From NCBI RefSeq assembly GCF_000154465.1, contig NZ_DS499579.1, forward strand, positions 1 through 64,000: 64,000 nt of DNA, written 5' to 3'. A model generated the notes under the pieces. It searched no databases. It worked only from the letters and a program-made list of their open reading frames with translations, and was not told the DNA's origin. Every line of letters begins with the position of its first letter. Within the stretch, counting starts at the first letter, position 1. This DNA comes from Alistipes putredinis DSM 17216. GTDB lineage: Bacteria; Bacteroidota; Bacteroidia; Bacteroidales; Rikenellaceae. The position numbers and the translations under genes are program-made. This document shows positions 63,137 through 64,000 of this stretch, one piece after another.

Positions 63137-64000
63137 ATGAAGATAGCTCTGGCTCAATTGAATTATACGGTCGGCGACGTCGCAGGAAATACAAACAAGA
63201 TCATCGAATCCGTACGTCGTGCGAAAGCCGAAGGCGCAGACCTCGTCGTTTTTGCCGAGCAGGCGATCAGCGGTGCTCCTTCGTTCGATTTGCTGCGGAA
63301 AAATCCTTTTTTGGAACAGTGCGAAGATGCGTTGATGCGGATTGCCGCCGAATGCGATACGGTGGATGCGATCGTGGGGCTTCCGATTCTCACCAAGGAG
63401 GGGACGATCAGTGCCGCAGCGTTGATTCAACAAGGAAGAGTCGTCCGCTACGTGGGAAAACAGAATATCACCGTGCGCCGCGAATTGGGATTTCTGACCC
63501 CTTCGAAAGGTTGCGAATACGTTACGATACGGGGTTGCCGCTGTGCGCTGGTCGTAGGCGACGATCTTTTTCATACCCCGGATTTCGACAAGTCGGTCGA
63601 AACCGTCATCAACATCCATGCCCGCCGCTACCGCAAGGGCGACTTGAGTCGTCGGTACGACGTAATCCGGAATATCGCCTACGTCAAGGGAAAGAATGTG
63701 GTGATGGTCAATCAGGTCGGCGGTGCTACGGAGCTGGTTTACGACGGGATGTCGGGCGTGATGGACAACCGGGGCAAGCTGGTGCGGTTGCTGAAAAGTT
63801 TCGAAGAGGACTTTCAGGTGTTCGATACCGAAAATCCCGCTTGCAGCGTCGAGTCCGTCCCTGTGTCGGTGAACGACCGTACCCGCTTCATTTACGAGGC
63901 GGCTTGTTGCGGTCTGCGGGATTTCTTCGTTAAAAATGGGTATAAAAAGGCCTGTGTCGGCGTTTCGGGCGGTATCGACTCCGCCGTGGTCGCTTGTCTG
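63137..64000 (+). CDS. nadE: NAD+ synthase, glutamine-dependent (partial)
   Basis: 288 residues in the window; the frame runs off the right edge. Residues 1-250 are the nitrilase-type glutaminase domain (MKIALAQLNYTVGDVAGNT; catalytic Glu in VVFAEQAISG). The synthetase domain begins with the ATP pyrophosphatase motif VGVSGGIDSA near residue 278. At the position of the catalytic nitrilase Cys the sequence reads ALVVGDDLF rather than a Cys-containing motif, and the lysine segment is also altered. The glutaminase half may therefore be impaired and the enzyme may rely on ammonia (inference). Confidence 0.88.
   Translation, partial: MKIALAQLNYTVGDVAGNTNKIIESVRRAKAEGADLVVFAEQAISGAPSFDLLRKNPFLEQCEDALMRIAAECDTVDAIVGLPILTKEGTISAAALIQQGRVVRYVGKQNITVRRELGFLTPSKGCEYVTIRGCRCALVVGDDLFHTPDFDKSVETVINIHARRYRKGDLSRRYDVIRNIAYVKGKNVVMVNQVGGATELVYDGMSGVMDNRGKLVRLLKSFEEDFQVFDTENPACSVESVPVSVNDRTRFIYEAACCGLRDFFVKNGYKKACVGVSGGIDSAVVACL

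Overview
The window looks like a chromosomal segment of a Bacteroidales gut anaerobe, most likely Alistipes or a close relative (inference, no database search). Pointers are the promoter grammar (a TTG about 19-20 nt upstream of TAnnTTTG, seen at about ten genes), absence of Shine-Dalgarno sequences, an LpxC-FabZ fusion, a long-tailed ribosomal protein S16, BspA-type leucine-rich lipoproteins, and anaerobic 2-oxoacid:ferredoxin oxidoreductases (KorAB and a full-length PFOR).

Layout. 1-1034: 3' end of a 23S rRNA gene, 5S rRNA and the operon terminator. 1361-3413: a retropepsin-like PDZ protein and a chloramphenicol-acetyltransferase-family enzyme. 3686-3838: a candidate small RNA. 4001-10321 (minus): rimP-nusA-infB followed by a CoA-transferase, behind a long structured leader. 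10337-12535 (minus): lpxC/fabZ-lpxA. 12707-15063: a TonB-like protein and a K+/H+ antiporter. 15153-18033 (minus): korA-korB. 18357-21174: a phage-like island with an S24 repressor diverging from a small unknown gene and an orphan terminase. 21760-27931: surface region with a BspA-like lipoprotein, a serine DNA invertase, an OmpA-like/beta-barrel protein and a large repeat lipoprotein. The only good promoter in front of the last pair points away from it, as an invertible promoter in its OFF state would. 28450-30949 (minus): rpsP-rimM-mnmA. 31065-33179 (minus): an unknown lipoprotein and a candidate leader RNA. 33560: tRNA-Arg. 33851-39369 (minus): M23 peptidase, recX, prmC, aroA, lptB. 39453-43719: recQ, two tiny membrane proteins, rsmA and a Bor-like lipoprotein frameshifted in a run of nine G. 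43789-46301 (minus): a pair of M16 proteases. 46544-50086: PFOR. 50159-51608 (minus): an XRE/membrane-protein pair and rplU-rpmA. 51761-53977: an unrecognised tightly coupled three-gene operon. 54066-64000: cysQ, a small membrane protein, trkA, a GH3-family protein, a deoxynucleoside kinase, an RsmF-like methyltransferase, a MerR-like regulator, a Nif3-like protein, a zinc-ribbon coiled coil, and the start of nadE.

Most of the window is housekeeping: translation, lipid A, aromatic amino acids, ferredoxin-linked carbon metabolism, and potassium and NAD homeostasis. The most unusual signals are the homopolymer-frameshifted Bor-family lipoprotein at 43359, the invertase plus outward-facing promoter at 23416-24427, the pseudo-receiver/HEAT/glycosyltransferase-like operon at 51761, and three RNA candidates near 3720, 10100 and 33000.
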